From NCBI GenBank assembly GCA_964580565.1, contig CAZOLN010000001.1, positions 1-64,000 of the forward strand: DNA of 64,000 nt, in the 5' to 3' direction. The notes beneath the pieces are model-generated. The model worked only from the letters and a program-made list of their open reading frames with translations, made no database searches and was not told where the DNA came from. Below, in pieces: positions 16,046 through 25,222 of this stretch; position 1 is the stretch's first letter; every line of letters begins with the position of its first letter. Made by a program: the position numbers and the translations under genes. This DNA comes from DUEL01 sp964580565 (GTDB taxonomy: Bacteria; Chloroflexota; Anaerolineae; B4-G1; DUEL01).

Positions 16046-19000
16046 CCCCACGACTCCTCCCGCACCTCCATAGCGTCCGGCCCTACGAGGTCGGCCAGTT
16101 TGGCCTCCAGTTCGGGGCAATAGCCGGTGGTGTCGTTGGGGAACTCCAGGAGGTGGTCTCCGTTGGGGCCGCCCTGCAGGAGGAAGACGAACCGGTCTTG
16201 GCCCCGATAGGAGGTCAACAGTTCGTGGGCCGCCGCCAGCAGGCGGAAGTCCTGCTTTTGATCGCCGGTGCGCTGGAAGGTGATCTGGATGACCCGACGT
16301 CGGCGAGGCGCGGGTGGAGGGGGAGAAGGGGCAGGGGCGGGGGGCGCAGGCGGTGAGGGCGGCTTGCGGGGCCGGTCCACCTCCTGGGGGAGTTTGGCCC
16401 ACTCGCAGATCAGGCTCGGCGGCGTCCGCCGGGCGTCCACCTTCCCTCGGACCACCAGGATCTGGTCGGGCAGCCACAGTTCCCGGGTCTGCTTCCAGAC
16501 CCGGGGGAAGACGACCACGTCGCAGGAGCCGTGGAGGTCCTCCATCGTGACGAAGGCCATCTCGTCCCCCTTGCGGGTGGTGTAGGGGCGGGCCTTGCGC
16601 ACGATGCCCACGACGGTCACCAACTGGCCGGGGACCTCCTCGTCCAACTGCCCGATGTAGGCGGTGATGATGTCGTCCAGTTCGCGCATCACCTCCATCA
16701 GAGGGTGCTCCGAGAGATAGGTTCCAGCCAGTTCTTTCTCCCACTCCAGCCTTTCCTGCTGGGGGACCTCCACCTGGCTGCCCTGTCCGAAATGGAGGGC
16801 TACGTCTCCGCCCAGGCGGACGCCGGTGGCCTCGCCGAAGAGGCTCATCTGCCCGATCTCCTTGGCGCGGTGGAACTCGGCGCTGAGGGCGAGGATGCGG
16901 TCCAGCGCGCCCAGCAACTGGGCGCGGGTACCGAAGGAGGCGAGCGCCCCCACCTTGATCAGGCTCTCCAGCGCCCGCCGGTTGACCAACCGCAGGTCCA
17001 CCCGCTGGCAGAAGTCCTCCAGGTCCCGGAAGGGGCGATCCCCTCGCCCTTTCAGGATCGCCTCCACCGGCCCGTCTCCCACGTTCTTCACCGCCCCCAG
17101 GCCGAACCGGATCGCCGGCCCCTCCGGTCGGTCCTCGATGGTGAACTCCAGGCGCGAGCGGTTCACGTCCGGGGGCAGGACCTCGATCCCCATCCGGCGA
17201 CACTCGCTGACCAGCGCGCCCACCTTCTCCGTGTTGTGCCGCTCCACCGTCAGCAGGGCGGCCATGTACTCCACCGGGTAGTGGGCCTTCAGATAGGCGG
17301 TCTGGCAGGTGAGGACGGCGTAGTCGGCGGCGTGGCTGTTGTGCACCAGGATGTCGTTGGCGATGAAGTTGTGGGTCCCGGCGATCTCCAGGTCGTAGGT
17401 CCGCTTCTCGCCGACGTACTCGATCTGAACGACGCGGTCCCAGTAGACGTCGCTCTCGGCGTAGCGGCGGAGGGCTGGATCGTCGAAGTAGGCTGCCAGC
17501 CGGGCGATCGTCTGACGGGAGAAGCCCTGCTTGCCCTCGTTAGACGAGGGGGAGAACTCGCGGGGCGCGACCCCGCAGGTCTCCCGCACCTCTGCCCAGG
17601 TTACGCCCGCCCGCTGCTTCGCCGCGCGCACCGCCTCCTTGATCTCCAGAGGGATGATGTCCTTCGTTCCGAAGGAGGCCGGTTCCTCAAGCCGCATTGC
17701 CTCAACCGCTGCGCGGTTTGTTTGCTTAACAAAATGGACGGCGATGAGACGGGCGAACGCAGCAATGTTCTCGTTGCCGGTGATGAACAACTGGTAGCCG
17801 GGACGACGGGTGTTTCGGTAGGGGAACTCCACCGTTCGCAGTCGGGAGACGATGCCCAACCGCAACAGGAGGTGCTGCAACTGGTGGGCCATCCGGGACG
17901 ACGAGGTGGCGTAAAAGAGGCTTCGTCCACCGGGAGCGATGTGCCCGTCCCCCTCCCACATCCGCGCGATGAGGAGCGCGACCTGTCGATTGCTCAGCTC
18001 GAAGGCGGCCGAGGGGATCTCCTTCTCCGTAGCCCGCTTTCCCCAGATCCCCAACCGTTTGGCCCAGGTGACGATGCCTGGCGGCTCCGAGCGGTCGATC
18101 CGACGGGCGTACACGGAGTGGGTACCCCTGTGGATCGACACGGTGCAGCGGGTGTTCGAGAACCGCTCGGCCGCGCGAACATAGTCCTGTACCAGCTCCT
18201 CGTCCTGGCTGTAGAAGTAGACCGAATGGGGGTGGCAGAGGTTCCCTTCCGCTAGCAGATGTCCCAGTGCGATGACCTCATGTTCGGGCCACTCGGTCCG
18301 CCCCTCCACCGGCAGGCGGCGGGGGACGGCGATCCGGTCCCCTTCCTGCAGTTCGGCTAGCAGCCGCCAGCCGTTGTAGGTGTAGAAGGGATGGTTCGCC
18401 GTCGCTTCGATGGTCCGCCCCAGCGCGGTCGTCAGCCGGTAGACCGGCTTGATGCCGTTGTCCACCACGGCCCGGATCGAGCCGGTGGTCAGCCGGAGCG
18501 TGGTGAGGTCGCAGGTCAGCGTACGCTCCGCGGAGGCACGGCCCTGGTAGAGGTCCTCTATCGTGACGACGCGGCCGGTCGCTCCGTCGACGATCTCCAC
18601 GTCCCCCGGCAAACACTTGTTGAACCCGTACCGGGCGAAGTACTCGATGTCGGCGAAGATCGCCTCCGCCGTCTGGCGGGGGATGCCGTTGGCGACCGCG
18701 CCCTCCAGGAACTTCTCCCGGTGTTTGAGGAGTTCCTTCTTCTTCTTCTTGGCGACCGCTCGACGGAGGAGGTCGGCCTCGCTGGCGGTGTAGCCCGCCA
18801 GGTCGGTAGCGATGCGGATGATCTGCTCCTGGAAGACGATGATCCCGTAGGTCTCGTCCAGAATGGGGGCCAGGGCGGGGTGGCGGTACTCGATGGACTC
18901 CTTCCCGTGCATCCGGCGGATGTAGGTGGGGATGTACTCCATCGGGCCGGGGCGGTAGAGGGCCAGCACGGCGACGATGTGCTCGTAGCGGGAGGGACGC

Positions 19001-20892
19001 ATCTCCCGCAGGACCCGGCGGAAGCCTGCGCCTTCTACCTGGAAGACCCCCATCACGTCCCCGCCGGAGAGGAGCCGGTAGATCGCCGGGTCGTCCAGGG
19101 GGATGGAGTACAGGTCCAACTCCACCCCGTGTCGCTGGCGGATCAGTTCGCAGGCCCGCCGCATCACGGTCAGGGTGCTCAGCCCCAGGAAGTCCACCTT
19201 AAGCAGCCCGATGGCCTCCAGGTCCTCCATCGGCCACTGGGTGACGGTCTTGAGGACCGACTCCTGGCCCTCGGCGCCGTTGCCGCTTTGGGTGTCCCCC
19301 TTGGTCGGACGGTGGAGGGGGCAGTAGGTGACCAGCGGCGCGTCGGCGATGACGACCCCGGCGGCGTGGGTCGACGCGTGGCGGGCCACCCCCTCCAACT
19401 GGGCCGCCGTGTCCAGGAGTTCCCGGACGTAGGGGGTGGTCTCGTACAGTTCCCGCAGTTCCCCCACCTGCTCCAGCGCCTGGGGGATGGAGACCGGCTT
19501 GCCGGGGATGCTGGGGATCAGTTTGGCGATCCGGTCGATCTCGGTGAGGGGGATGTCCATCACCCGGCCCACGTCCCGCACCGCCGCCCGCGCGCCCAGC
19601 GTTCCGAAGGTGATGATCTGGGCCACGTTCTCGTAGCCGTACTTGCGCAGCGCGTACTCGATCATCTGCTCCCGCTGGTCGTCGGGGAAGTCCAGGTCGA
19701 TGTCGGGCATCGACACCCGACCGGGGTTGAGGAACCGCTCGAAGATGAGGCCGTTGGCCAGGGGGTCGACCATCGTGATGTCGAGGGCGTAGGCGACGAT
19801 GGAACCGGCGGCGGAGCCGCGGGCGTTGTACCAGATCCCCCGCTCCCGCGCCGCCCGGCAGAGGTCCCAGACGATCAGGAAGTAGGTGTCGAACCCCATG
19901 CGGTGGATGATGTCCAACTCGTGCTCCAGCCGCCGGCGGACCTCCGGGGCGTCGGCCCGGTCTCCGTACCGGCGGCGCAGCCCCTCCTCGCACAGAGCCC
20001 GCAGGTAGGATTGGGGGGTGTGCCCATCCGGGACCTCGAAGACGGGGAGGTGGTAGTTGTGGAAGTCCAGTTCCACCTCGCACATCTCGGCGATGCGCAG
20101 GGTGTTGGTGAGGGCCTCCGGCACCTCGGCGAAGAGGGCGGCCATCTCCTCCGCGCTGCGGAGGTAATAGGTCTCCCCCTCGTACCGAAGGCGGTCCGGG
20201 TCGTTCCGGCTCTTCCCGGTCCCGATGCAGAGCAGGATGTCGTGGATGGGGGCCTGATCGCGGAGGGCGTAGTGGACATCGTTGGTGGCGATCACCGGCA
20301 CGTCGAACTCGCGGGCGAGGGCCAGGAGGTGACGGTTGACCGTGTCCATCTCGGGCAGGCCGTGGTCCTGCAGTTCGATGAAGAACCGACCCGGGAATGC
20401 ATCCCGGTACCACCTGACGGCCGACCGGGCCTCCTCCAGACGGCCCTCCTGGATCAACCGGGGAATCTCGCCCGAGCCACAGGCGGTGGCGACGATGAGG
20501 CCCTCGCCGTGTTCGAGCAACGTCTGTTTGTCGATGCGGGGTTTATAGTAGTACCCCTCCAGCATCGCCAGGGTGGCGAGGCGGAGGAGGTTCTGATAGC
20601 CGGTCTGGTTCTGGGCCAGGAGAAGCAGGTGGTATGGCTTCCGGTCCTCCACGACGTCGCGGTCCTTCATCCCACGCCGGGCCAGGTAGGCCTCCATCCC
20701 GATGATGGGCTTGATCCCCACCTGCTGGGCGGCCTGGTAGAACTGAACCACGCCGTAGAGGGCCCCGTGGTCCGTGATGGCGAGAGCGGGCATCCCCAGT
20801 TCCGCTGCCCGCTGAGCCAGCGCCAGGGGGCTGCTCAACCCGTCCAGAAGAGAGTAGTATGTGTGCACGTGGAGATGGACGAACTCGGCCAT
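16042..20892 (-). CDS. dnaE: DNA polymerase III alpha subunit with an in-frame intein
   Basis: A 1616-residue precursor; removing the 426-residue intein leaves 1190 residues, the normal size of DnaE1. The N-terminal PHP domain (HLHVHTYYSLLDG, LAITDHGALYG) keeps its metal motifs and may be active in proofreading. Palm aspartates are Asp399 and Asp401 in MPDIDLDFPD and Asp567 in LLKVDFLGLS. After the intein come the helix-hairpin-helix and OB regions, then a Pro-rich linker and a tau-binding-like C-terminus. The intein interrupts the conserved FNK-SHA segment, so splicing is needed for activity. A TATAAT promoter lies about 90 nt upstream. The stop overlaps the YbaK-like gene. Confidence 0.97.
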   Translation of the reverse strand: MAEFVHLHVHTYYSLLDGLSSPLALAQRAAELGMPALAITDHGALYGVVQFYQAAQQVGIKPIIGMEAYLARRGMKDRDVVEDRKPYHLLLLAQNQTGYQNLLRLATLAMLEGYYYKPRIDKQTLLEHGEGLIVATACGSGEIPRLIQEGRLEEARSAVRWYRDAFPGRFFIELQDHGLPEMDTVNRHLLALAREFDVPVIATNDVHYALRDQAPIHDILLCIGTGKSRNDPDRLRYEGETYYLRSAEEMAALFAEVPEALTNTLRIAEMCEVELDFHNYHLPVFEVPDGHTPQSYLRALCEEGLRRRYGDRADAPEVRRRLEHELDIIHRMGFDTYFLIVWDLCRAARERGIWYNARGSAAGSIVAYALDITMVDPLANGLIFERFLNPGRVSMPDIDLDFPDDQREQMIEYALRKYGYENVAQIITFGTLGARAAVRDVGRVMDIPLTEIDRIAKLIPSIPGKPVSIPQALEQVGELRELYETTPYVRELLDTAAQLEGVARHASTHAAGVVIADAPLVTYCPLHRPTKGDTQSGNGAEGQESVLKTVTQWPMEDLEAIGLLKVDFLGLSTLTVMRRACELIRQRHGVELDLYSIPLDDPAIYRLLSGGDVMGVFQVEGAGFRRVLREMRPSRYEHIVAVLALYRPGPMEYIPTYIRRMHGKESIEYRHPALAPILDETYGIIVFQEQIIRIATDLAGYTASEADLLRRAVAKKKKKELLKHREKFLEGAVANGIPRQTAEAIFADIEYFARYGFNKCLPGDVEIVDGATGRVVTIEDLYQGRASAERTLTCDLTTLRLTTGSIRAVVDNGIKPVYRLTTALGRTIEATANHPFYTYNGWRLLAELQEGDRIAVPRRLPVEGRTEWPEHEVIALGHLLAEGNLCHPHSVYFYSQDEELVQDYVRAAERFSNTRCTVSIHRGTHSVYARRIDRSEPPGIVTWAKRLGIWGKRATEKEIPSAAFELSNRQVALLIARMWEGDGHIAPGGRSLFYATSSSRMAHQLQHLLLRLGIVSRLRTVEFPYRNTRRPGYQLFITGNENIAAFARLIAVHFVKQTNRAAVEAMRLEEPASFGTKDIIPLEIKEAVRAAKQRAGVTWAEVRETCGVAPREFSPSSNEGKQGFSRQTIARLAAYFDDPALRRYAESDVYWDRVVQIEYVGEKRTYDLEIAGTHNFIANDILVHNSHAADYAVLTCQTAYLKAHYPVEYMAALLTVERHNTEKVGALVSECRRMGIEVLPPDVNRSRLEFTIEDRPEGPAIRFGLGAVKNVGDGPVEAILKGRGDRPFRDLEDFCQRVDLRLVNRRALESLIKVGALASFGTRAQLLGALDRILALSAEFHRAKEIGQMSLFGEATGVRLGGDVALHFGQGSQVEVPQQERLEWEKELAGTYLSEHPLMEVMRELDDIITAYIGQLDEEVPGQLVTVVGIVRKARPYTTRKGDEMAFVTMEDLHGSCDVVVFPRVWKQTRELWLPDQILVVRGKVDARRTPPSLICEWAKLPQEVDRPRKPPSPPAPPAPAPSPPPPAPRRRRVIQITFQRTGDQKQDFRLLAAAHELLTSYRGQDRFVFLLQGGPNGDHLLEFPNDTTGYCPELEAKLADLVGPDAMEVREESWG
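17338..18615 (-). mobile_element. DnaE intein with LAGLIDADG homing endonuclease
   Basis: Residues 760-1185 of the DnaE precursor. Block A begins at Cys760 (CLPGDVEIVDG). Block B is TANHPFYT with its His at about 834, and the C-terminal blocks end THNFIANDILVHN followed by Ser1186 of the extein. Two dodecapeptide motifs, LGHLLAEGN (876-884) and MWEGDGHI (about 978-985), indicate a DOD homing endonuclease. All splicing residues (Cys1, block B His, penultimate His, terminal Asn, +1 Ser) are present, so it should splice. The site is FNK|SHA, three residues past the site of cyanobacterial split DnaE inteins (Y|CFN). Confidence 0.95.
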
Positions 20893-20981
20893 AGAAGAGG
20901 TTCACCCGCCCGTTGACTTTCCAGCGGCATCCGACCGACCGTCGTCGCCGGAGGCCTGTGCGAAGGGATTGTCCCGGATCG

Positions 20982-21011
20982 ATTATACCACCAAACGGCG
21001 GATGCCGACAA
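20982..21011 (-). promoter_or_regulatory. Promoter of dnaE
   Basis: On the minus strand TTGTCG (21011-21006) and TATAAT (20987-20982) are separated by 18 nt, about 90 nt before the dnaE ATG. The region 20893-21248 otherwise holds only the palindromic repeat at 21088-21146; I see no gene in it. Confidence 0.6.
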
Positions 21012-21087
21012 TCTGCCCCGTGGAGGGGGTGTGCTTCAGGATGGGGGTAAATATAGGAGATTTTGGGTGCCCTCATTCCCCTCCCCG

Positions 21088-21146
21088 ACCCTCCCCCCTC
21101 TCCCACCCGTGGGAGAGGGGGGAGGGTGGCCCGCCATCGGCGGGCC
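21088..21146. repeat. Two adjacent palindromes, GGGAGAGG type
   Basis: A perfect 19-bp inverted repeat (21088-21106 with 21109-21127, 2-nt loop) is followed at once by a perfect 8-bp palindrome, GGCCCGCC/GGCGGGCC (21128-21146, 3-nt loop). The first type, with the CTCTCCCAC/GTGGGAGAG core, is a widespread dispersed bacterial intergenic element. It lies in the 356-bp interval between dnaE and the PAP2 gene and could end transcription after PAP2. Confidence 0.8.
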
Positions 21147-21248
21147 GGGTGGGGGGTGAGGGCCAGCAGGCACCTCCGCCTCCAATCTGAAGTACACCCC
21201 GTGGAGAGAGCGGCTGTGGACGGCCTGGGAGCGTGCGCGGGGAGGGTC

Positions 21249-22130
21249 CTATTCCCTCCCCGCCAGCCGGAGGCGTACGAACGTCCAGGGGGCGACCAGC
21301 CCGCCCCACAGCCCGACGAGCCCGTAGCGGACGAAGCGGAAGAGGAGCGCCGGTTCCAGGCCGGCGAAGGCGATCCGAAGCCCCATCCATAGGCCGAAGA
21401 GGACGAGCACGCCCAGCAGATACCGCAGCGCCCGCTTCCACCAGACCCCGCCGCTGGCGAAGCCGATCCACCGGCGTTCCAGCACGAAGCCCACGCCCAT
21501 CCCTGCCAGCGTCGCCCCGGCGGTGACCCCGTCGGAGGTGGGGAAGAGGAGGACCAGCAGGAGGGGGACGGCCAGCGCCAGGCCCAGTTGCCAGGCGAAT
21601 CCTTTGCCGCCCAGCCACCTCTCTCCCTCCGGCTCTGCCCAGAGGTAGAGGAGTACCAGCGCTGCGCCGATGAGGTAGCCGCCCAGGAGGTCGGTGGGGA
21701 AGTGGACCCCCAGATAGACGCGGGAGAGGGGGACGAGGACCATCAGCAGACCGGCCAGGACCCACAGCCAGGTGCGTCGGAACTGGGCGGCCAGGTAGCC
21801 CCAGACGACCACCGTGTTCTGTGTGTGTCCGCTGGGCAGGCCGCCTCCATGCGCTTCGACCAGGGGGCGCACCTGCGAAGTGTACTCAAAGGGTCGTGGC
21901 TGACCCGCCAACACTTTAGCGACGCTGTTCAGGTAGGCGGAGAGGAGGAACAGGACCGTCAGCCGGGCGCCCGTCCGGCGGTCCAGGCACCAGTAGATAA
22001 AGGGGAGGAGAAGTAAGAAGAATTCCTCTTCTCCCAGGAAGGTGAGAAACCGGAAAGGGGGGTCCAGCGTCGGGCTGAACTGCTGGAACCAGAGGATGAC
22101 GTCCACTCCCCAGTTCAGAACGCCTTCCAT
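21249..22130 (-). CDS. PAP2-superfamily membrane phosphatase
   Basis: A 293-residue membrane protein with about seven helices and the full phosphatase signature: KVLAGQPRP (Lys72, Arg79), PSGH at 99-102, and SRVYLGVHFPTD (Arg137, His143, Asp147). Relatives dephosphorylate undecaprenyl pyrophosphate or phosphatidic acid/phosphatidylglycerol phosphate on the outer face of the membrane; which one applies is unknown. The C-terminal 100 residues are extra hydrophobic helices. The start at 22130 has AAAGGAGA upstream. It is 51 nt after the PEP-binding gene, possibly one transcript. Confidence 0.92.
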   Translation of the reverse strand: MEGVLNWGVDVILWFQQFSPTLDPPFRFLTFLGEEEFFLLLLPFIYWCLDRRTGARLTVLFLLSAYLNSVAKVLAGQPRPFEYTSQVRPLVEAHGGGLPSGHTQNTVVVWGYLAAQFRRTWLWVLAGLLMVLVPLSRVYLGVHFPTDLLGGYLIGAALVLLYLWAEPEGERWLGGKGFAWQLGLALAVPLLLVLLFPTSDGVTAGATLAGMGVGFVLERRWIGFASGGVWWKRALRYLLGVLVLFGLWMGLRIAFAGLEPALLFRFVRYGLVGLWGGLVAPWTFVRLRLAGRE

Positions 22131-22181
22131 TTGGTAGTTCTCCTTTCGATCCTGGTCGACGCCGCGGGAACGGCGGCCGCC

Positions 22182-24524
22182 TCACGGCTCCTTGTATTCC
22201 CGGATGTAGGCGATGGCTTTCTCTTCCTCGGCGTTCATAATTACCTCCAGGAGCCTTCCTCCCGTCACCGCTCGCACGTCGATCAGCCTCACGTAGCGGG
22301 CATAGGGAGCGTCCTCCGGGAGGAGGTCCGACAGCACGTTGGGGGAGTTTTCGAAGAAGGCGCGGTTGAAGATCGCCTCCTCGTCGTCGGGGTAGAGGGC
22401 GAGGGCGTAGATGTTGGCCTCCACCAGGTCCTGGAAGAAGTGGGTGCCGTAGGAGACCTCCGGCGTTCCCTCCGGACCGGCGAAGGCCACCTCGATGAGC
22501 ATCAGCGTGTTGTAAATGTCGGCGTAGCCTACCCGAACCCCCAGGTCGAGGTTGGCCGTCCCCCACCGACCCGGGCCGACGAGGATGAACCGGCGTCCCT
22601 CCAGTCGCCGGTTCAACCGCCCGACCACCCGGCCGATCTCCCGCTTGATCGTCTGGTCGGGGATCTGGCTGTACTCTCTGGGGTCCACGTAGACCACGTA
22701 CTCGATCCGTTCGACGACGCCGTCGGGGACGAGGCGGGTGGTGAGGAAGACGATGTCTTCCTGGGGGACGTAGGCGGGGAAATCCCGAACGGGACGGGTC
22801 TCCCGTCGGCTCAGGGGGCGGCACTGGAGGAGGTGCACGATCGGCACGGGCCGCCTGCCCTCGCGGTGGATCTCCACCGTGAACTCGATGTCCACCGGTC
22901 GGCCGTAGGCCCGCTCCAGTTTGGTCAGCGCGGCCTTCATCAGCGGCACGAAGTCGGTCTCCTGGAGGAGGCGATCGAAGGTGAGGATCAGCCGGTCGGA
23001 GGAGAGGCCGGGCCGGAGGAAGTGAAGGGGCTGGACGTAATCCTCCTCCTCGACCGAGGCCAGCCACTGGACTCCCGGGAAGCGGGGGTGGAGGACCTTG
23101 GGGACCGGGAGCGTTGCGAGCCGATTCTCCTTCAGGTCGATCACATCCACGGAGTGCTGGGAGTACTTCTTGATCTCGGTGAGGGTGATCTCCGGGCGGA
23201 GGTGGGGATGGCTGAGGGCGACCATCCGGGGGTAGTCGCCGGAGACCCGTTCCACTGCCCGCGTGCCCAGGCCGAAGACGATGCGCATAAAGCCATCCTC
23301 ACGGCGGATGATGCGGCTCCAGCGGAAGGGGTTGCGGCCGAAGGCCACCCCGGCCGCCGTGGGGAAGAAGTACCGACCGTGTCGCCTTCCCTCCACCCGC
23401 TGGATCAGGATGGCCATCCGTTCATCGTAGTCGACCAGCCCCACCTGTCGGCGGTACAGGAGCGCGTCGGGGTTCAAGGTGCTGGCGTACACCTGACGCA
23501 CCGCGTCCAACAGCGCCTGCAGGTTCTCCTCGGGACTCCCCTGGTTGGGGCAGAACACGCTCTCGTATTTGCCGGCGAAGGAGTAACCGAAGTTGTCCTC
23601 CAGAAGGCTGGACGAGCGGACGATCAAGGGGGCGTTCCCCATCCTCTCCACCAGCCGCCGGAGTCGCTCCACGATCCCTTCCGGGAACCGGCCGCGCATG
23701 AACGCCTGCTGGATCTCCGGGTAGTCGGCCTCGATCTCCTCCCGGGTCTTGTACTTCTGGTCGGAGAACCGGTACAGGCCGTTCAAGGCCAGGAAGTCGT
23801 AGAAGACGTCGGCGCCGATGAAGTAGGAGTCGGGGATCACCACACGGTCGGCGAAGGGGAACGGGTCGTCCGGCTGAGGCTCCCGCAGGATCTTATAGGC
23901 GAGGAGCATACCGGCGGCCTTCCCTCCGATCTTGCCCCTGCCGATGCGGCGTCGGTAGATCTCTTTCAGGTCGGCGATCTCGAAGTGCTCCCGCGCCACG
24001 CCCACGAACCCCAGTTGGTCGCTGATCATCCCTCGGGTGAGGACGACGATGATCTGTTGGATGTGGTGCCGCACCTTGGCTTTCTTCTCTGGCGGGAGCC
24101 GCTCGAACTCCTCCGCCTGGGCGAAGAGCATGTGCCAGGGGGCCAGTTCGGGGTTGAAGGTGAGGATGATCTCCTCCTCCGGCTTGCGGGCGCTGAGGAC
24201 GGAGCGGACGATCTCCTCGAACCGTTCGTGGGGGAGGTTCAGCGCGAAATAGAAGTCGGTGAGGTGGTTGCGGATGATCTGAAGCCTCTCCTCCCATACT
24301 TCGGGGGATTCCTGGAGGGGTGGGTTGTCCAGCCCCTCTTTCTGCTGGGTCAGGATCGCCTTTCGCCTCACCTCCTGTTCGAACTGGGCGGGCGTGATGA
24401 TGCCCCGGTCGAACAGTTCCTGGCGCATGCGTTTGCGGATCTCCCGGGAGAGGATGGGATACTCCGACAGTTTCAGGTAGACGGCCAGAACCTTGGGCAT
24501 ATCAGAGAGGCTTTCGAACGGCAT
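22182..24524 (-). CDS. PEP/pyruvate-binding (PPDK N-terminal) domain protein lacking the phospho-His domain
   Basis: A 780-residue protein. A helical N-terminal region (about 1-200) is followed by an ATP-grasp domain of the PEP synthase/PPDK type: GKIGGKAAGMLLAYKIL, APLIVRSSSLLEDNFGYSFAG, and VHLLQCRPLS closing the domain near residue 590. The remaining 190 residues contain the FILVGPGRWGTANLDLGV and YGTHFFQDLVEANI segments, which I cannot assign. The phosphohistidine swivel domain (TSHAA motif) and the PEP/pyruvate barrel of true PEP synthases are missing, so the reaction is unknown. A TATAAT box is at 24563-24558 (minus), 34 nt before the start; GGGGAGGG precedes the ATG. Confidence 0.85.
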   Translation of the reverse strand: MPFESLSDMPKVLAVYLKLSEYPILSREIRKRMRQELFDRGIITPAQFEQEVRRKAILTQQKEGLDNPPLQESPEVWEERLQIIRNHLTDFYFALNLPHERFEEIVRSVLSARKPEEEIILTFNPELAPWHMLFAQAEEFERLPPEKKAKVRHHIQQIIVVLTRGMISDQLGFVGVAREHFEIADLKEIYRRRIGRGKIGGKAAGMLLAYKILREPQPDDPFPFADRVVIPDSYFIGADVFYDFLALNGLYRFSDQKYKTREEIEADYPEIQQAFMRGRFPEGIVERLRRLVERMGNAPLIVRSSSLLEDNFGYSFAGKYESVFCPNQGSPEENLQALLDAVRQVYASTLNPDALLYRRQVGLVDYDERMAILIQRVEGRRHGRYFFPTAAGVAFGRNPFRWSRIIRREDGFMRIVFGLGTRAVERVSGDYPRMVALSHPHLRPEITLTEIKKYSQHSVDVIDLKENRLATLPVPKVLHPRFPGVQWLASVEEEDYVQPLHFLRPGLSSDRLILTFDRLLQETDFVPLMKAALTKLERAYGRPVDIEFTVEIHREGRRPVPIVHLLQCRPLSRRETRPVRDFPAYVPQEDIVFLTTRLVPDGVVERIEYVVYVDPREYSQIPDQTIKREIGRVVGRLNRRLEGRRFILVGPGRWGTANLDLGVRVGYADIYNTLMLIEVAFAGPEGTPEVSYGTHFFQDLVEANIYALALYPDDEEAIFNRAFFENSPNVLSDLLPEDAPYARYVRLIDVRAVTGGRLLEVIMNAEEEKAIAYIREYKEP

Positions 24525-24587
24525 CGTCCCTCCCCTGGCATCACCTCGGATGTGTCGATTATACCACGATACGCTCCGATGGGCAGG

Positions 24588-24616
24588 TTGTCGCTCTTGG
24601 CACCCTGTGTTATAAT
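24588..24616 (+). promoter_or_regulatory. Promoter of tadA, leaderless arrangement
   Basis: TTGTCG (24588-24593) and a perfect TATAAT (24611-24616) are separated by 17 nt. The GTG start of tadA begins 7 nt after the -10 box, at the expected transcription start. Confidence 0.7.
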
Positions 24617-24622
24617 CCCGTC

Positions 24623-25111
24623 GTGGACGCGGAAGGGCTCCCTCGGTGGGCCATCCCGGAGGCGGATCGCCGGTGGATGGCGGAGGCCCTGGCCGAGGCG
24701 GAGAAGGCTCTGGACCACGGGGATGTGCCGGTGGGGGCCATCGCCGTTCGGGATGGGCGGATCGTGGGGCGTGGGCACAACCGGCGGGAGGTGGACCGGG
24801 ACCCCACGGCCCACGCGGAGATGATCGCCCTGCGGGAGGCGGCCCGCACGTTGGGAGGCTGGCGGCTCCGGGGCGTGACGCTCTACTGCACGCTGGAGCC
24901 GTGCCCGATGTGCGCCGGGGCGATGGTCCAGGCCCAGGTCGATCGATTGGTCTACGGGGCGGACGATCCCAAGGCCGGGGCCGCAGGCTCTGTGGTGGAG
25001 TTGCTGCGGGAGCCGCGGTTCAACCACCGCGTTGCGGTGACGCGGGGTGTGCTGGCCGAAGAAGCGCGGGCGCTTCTGAGCCGCTTCTTCGCCAGCCTGC
25101 GGGCCCGCTAG
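24623..25111 (+). CDS. tadA: tRNA adenosine(34) deaminase
   Basis: A 162-residue zinc deaminase converting A34 to inosine in tRNA-Arg(ACG). Zinc and catalytic residues are intact: His64 and Glu66 in TAHAEM, Cys94 and Cys97 in PCPMCAGA. The C-terminal RFFASLR helix is typical of TadA. The GTG at 24623 gives a 24-residue N-terminal extension before the deaminase core, but it lies at the predicted transcription start and has no Shine-Dalgarno, so translation should be leaderless; an internal start is the alternative. tRNA-Ser follows 19 nt downstream and may be cotranscribed. Confidence 0.94.
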   Translation: MDAEGLPRWAIPEADRRWMAEALAEAEKALDHGDVPVGAIAVRDGRIVGRGHNRREVDRDPTAHAEMIALREAARTLGGWRLRGVTLYCTLEPCPMCAGAMVQAQVDRLVYGADDPKAGAAGSVVELLREPRFNHRVAVTRGVLAEEARALLSRFFASLRAR

Positions 25112-25130
25112 ACGGCCGAGTCCACGACGC

Positions 25131-25222
25131 GGAGGGGTGCCGGAGTGGACGATCGGGACGGTCTCGAAAACCGTTGTGGCCTTTAATGGTCACCGTGGGT
25201 TCGAATCCCACCCCCTCCGCCA
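25131..25222 (+). tRNA. tRNA-Ser (anticodon CGA)
   Basis: A 92-nt class II tRNA. The acceptor arms GGAGGGG and CCCCTCC pair, the anticodon stem ACGGT/ACCGT encloses the loop CTCGAAA with anticodon CGA, and a long variable arm and the TTCGAAT T-loop follow. The 3' CCA (25220-25222) is encoded. It reads UCG codons. Confidence 0.97.

Noticed and set aside
17338..18615. Reading the DnaE insertion as a split intein or a gene disruption
   Set aside because: Both halves are in one continuous frame with the extein, and all splicing blocks are intact.
22131..24824. An 897-codon plus-strand frame opposite the PEP-binding gene, and similar long antisense frames such as 18391-20916 and 1079-2653
   Set aside because: High GC with strong third-position bias creates long antisense frames. 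Their translations are low-complexity Gly/Pro/Arg/Val/Asp rich with no motifs, while the opposite strand encodes clear families.
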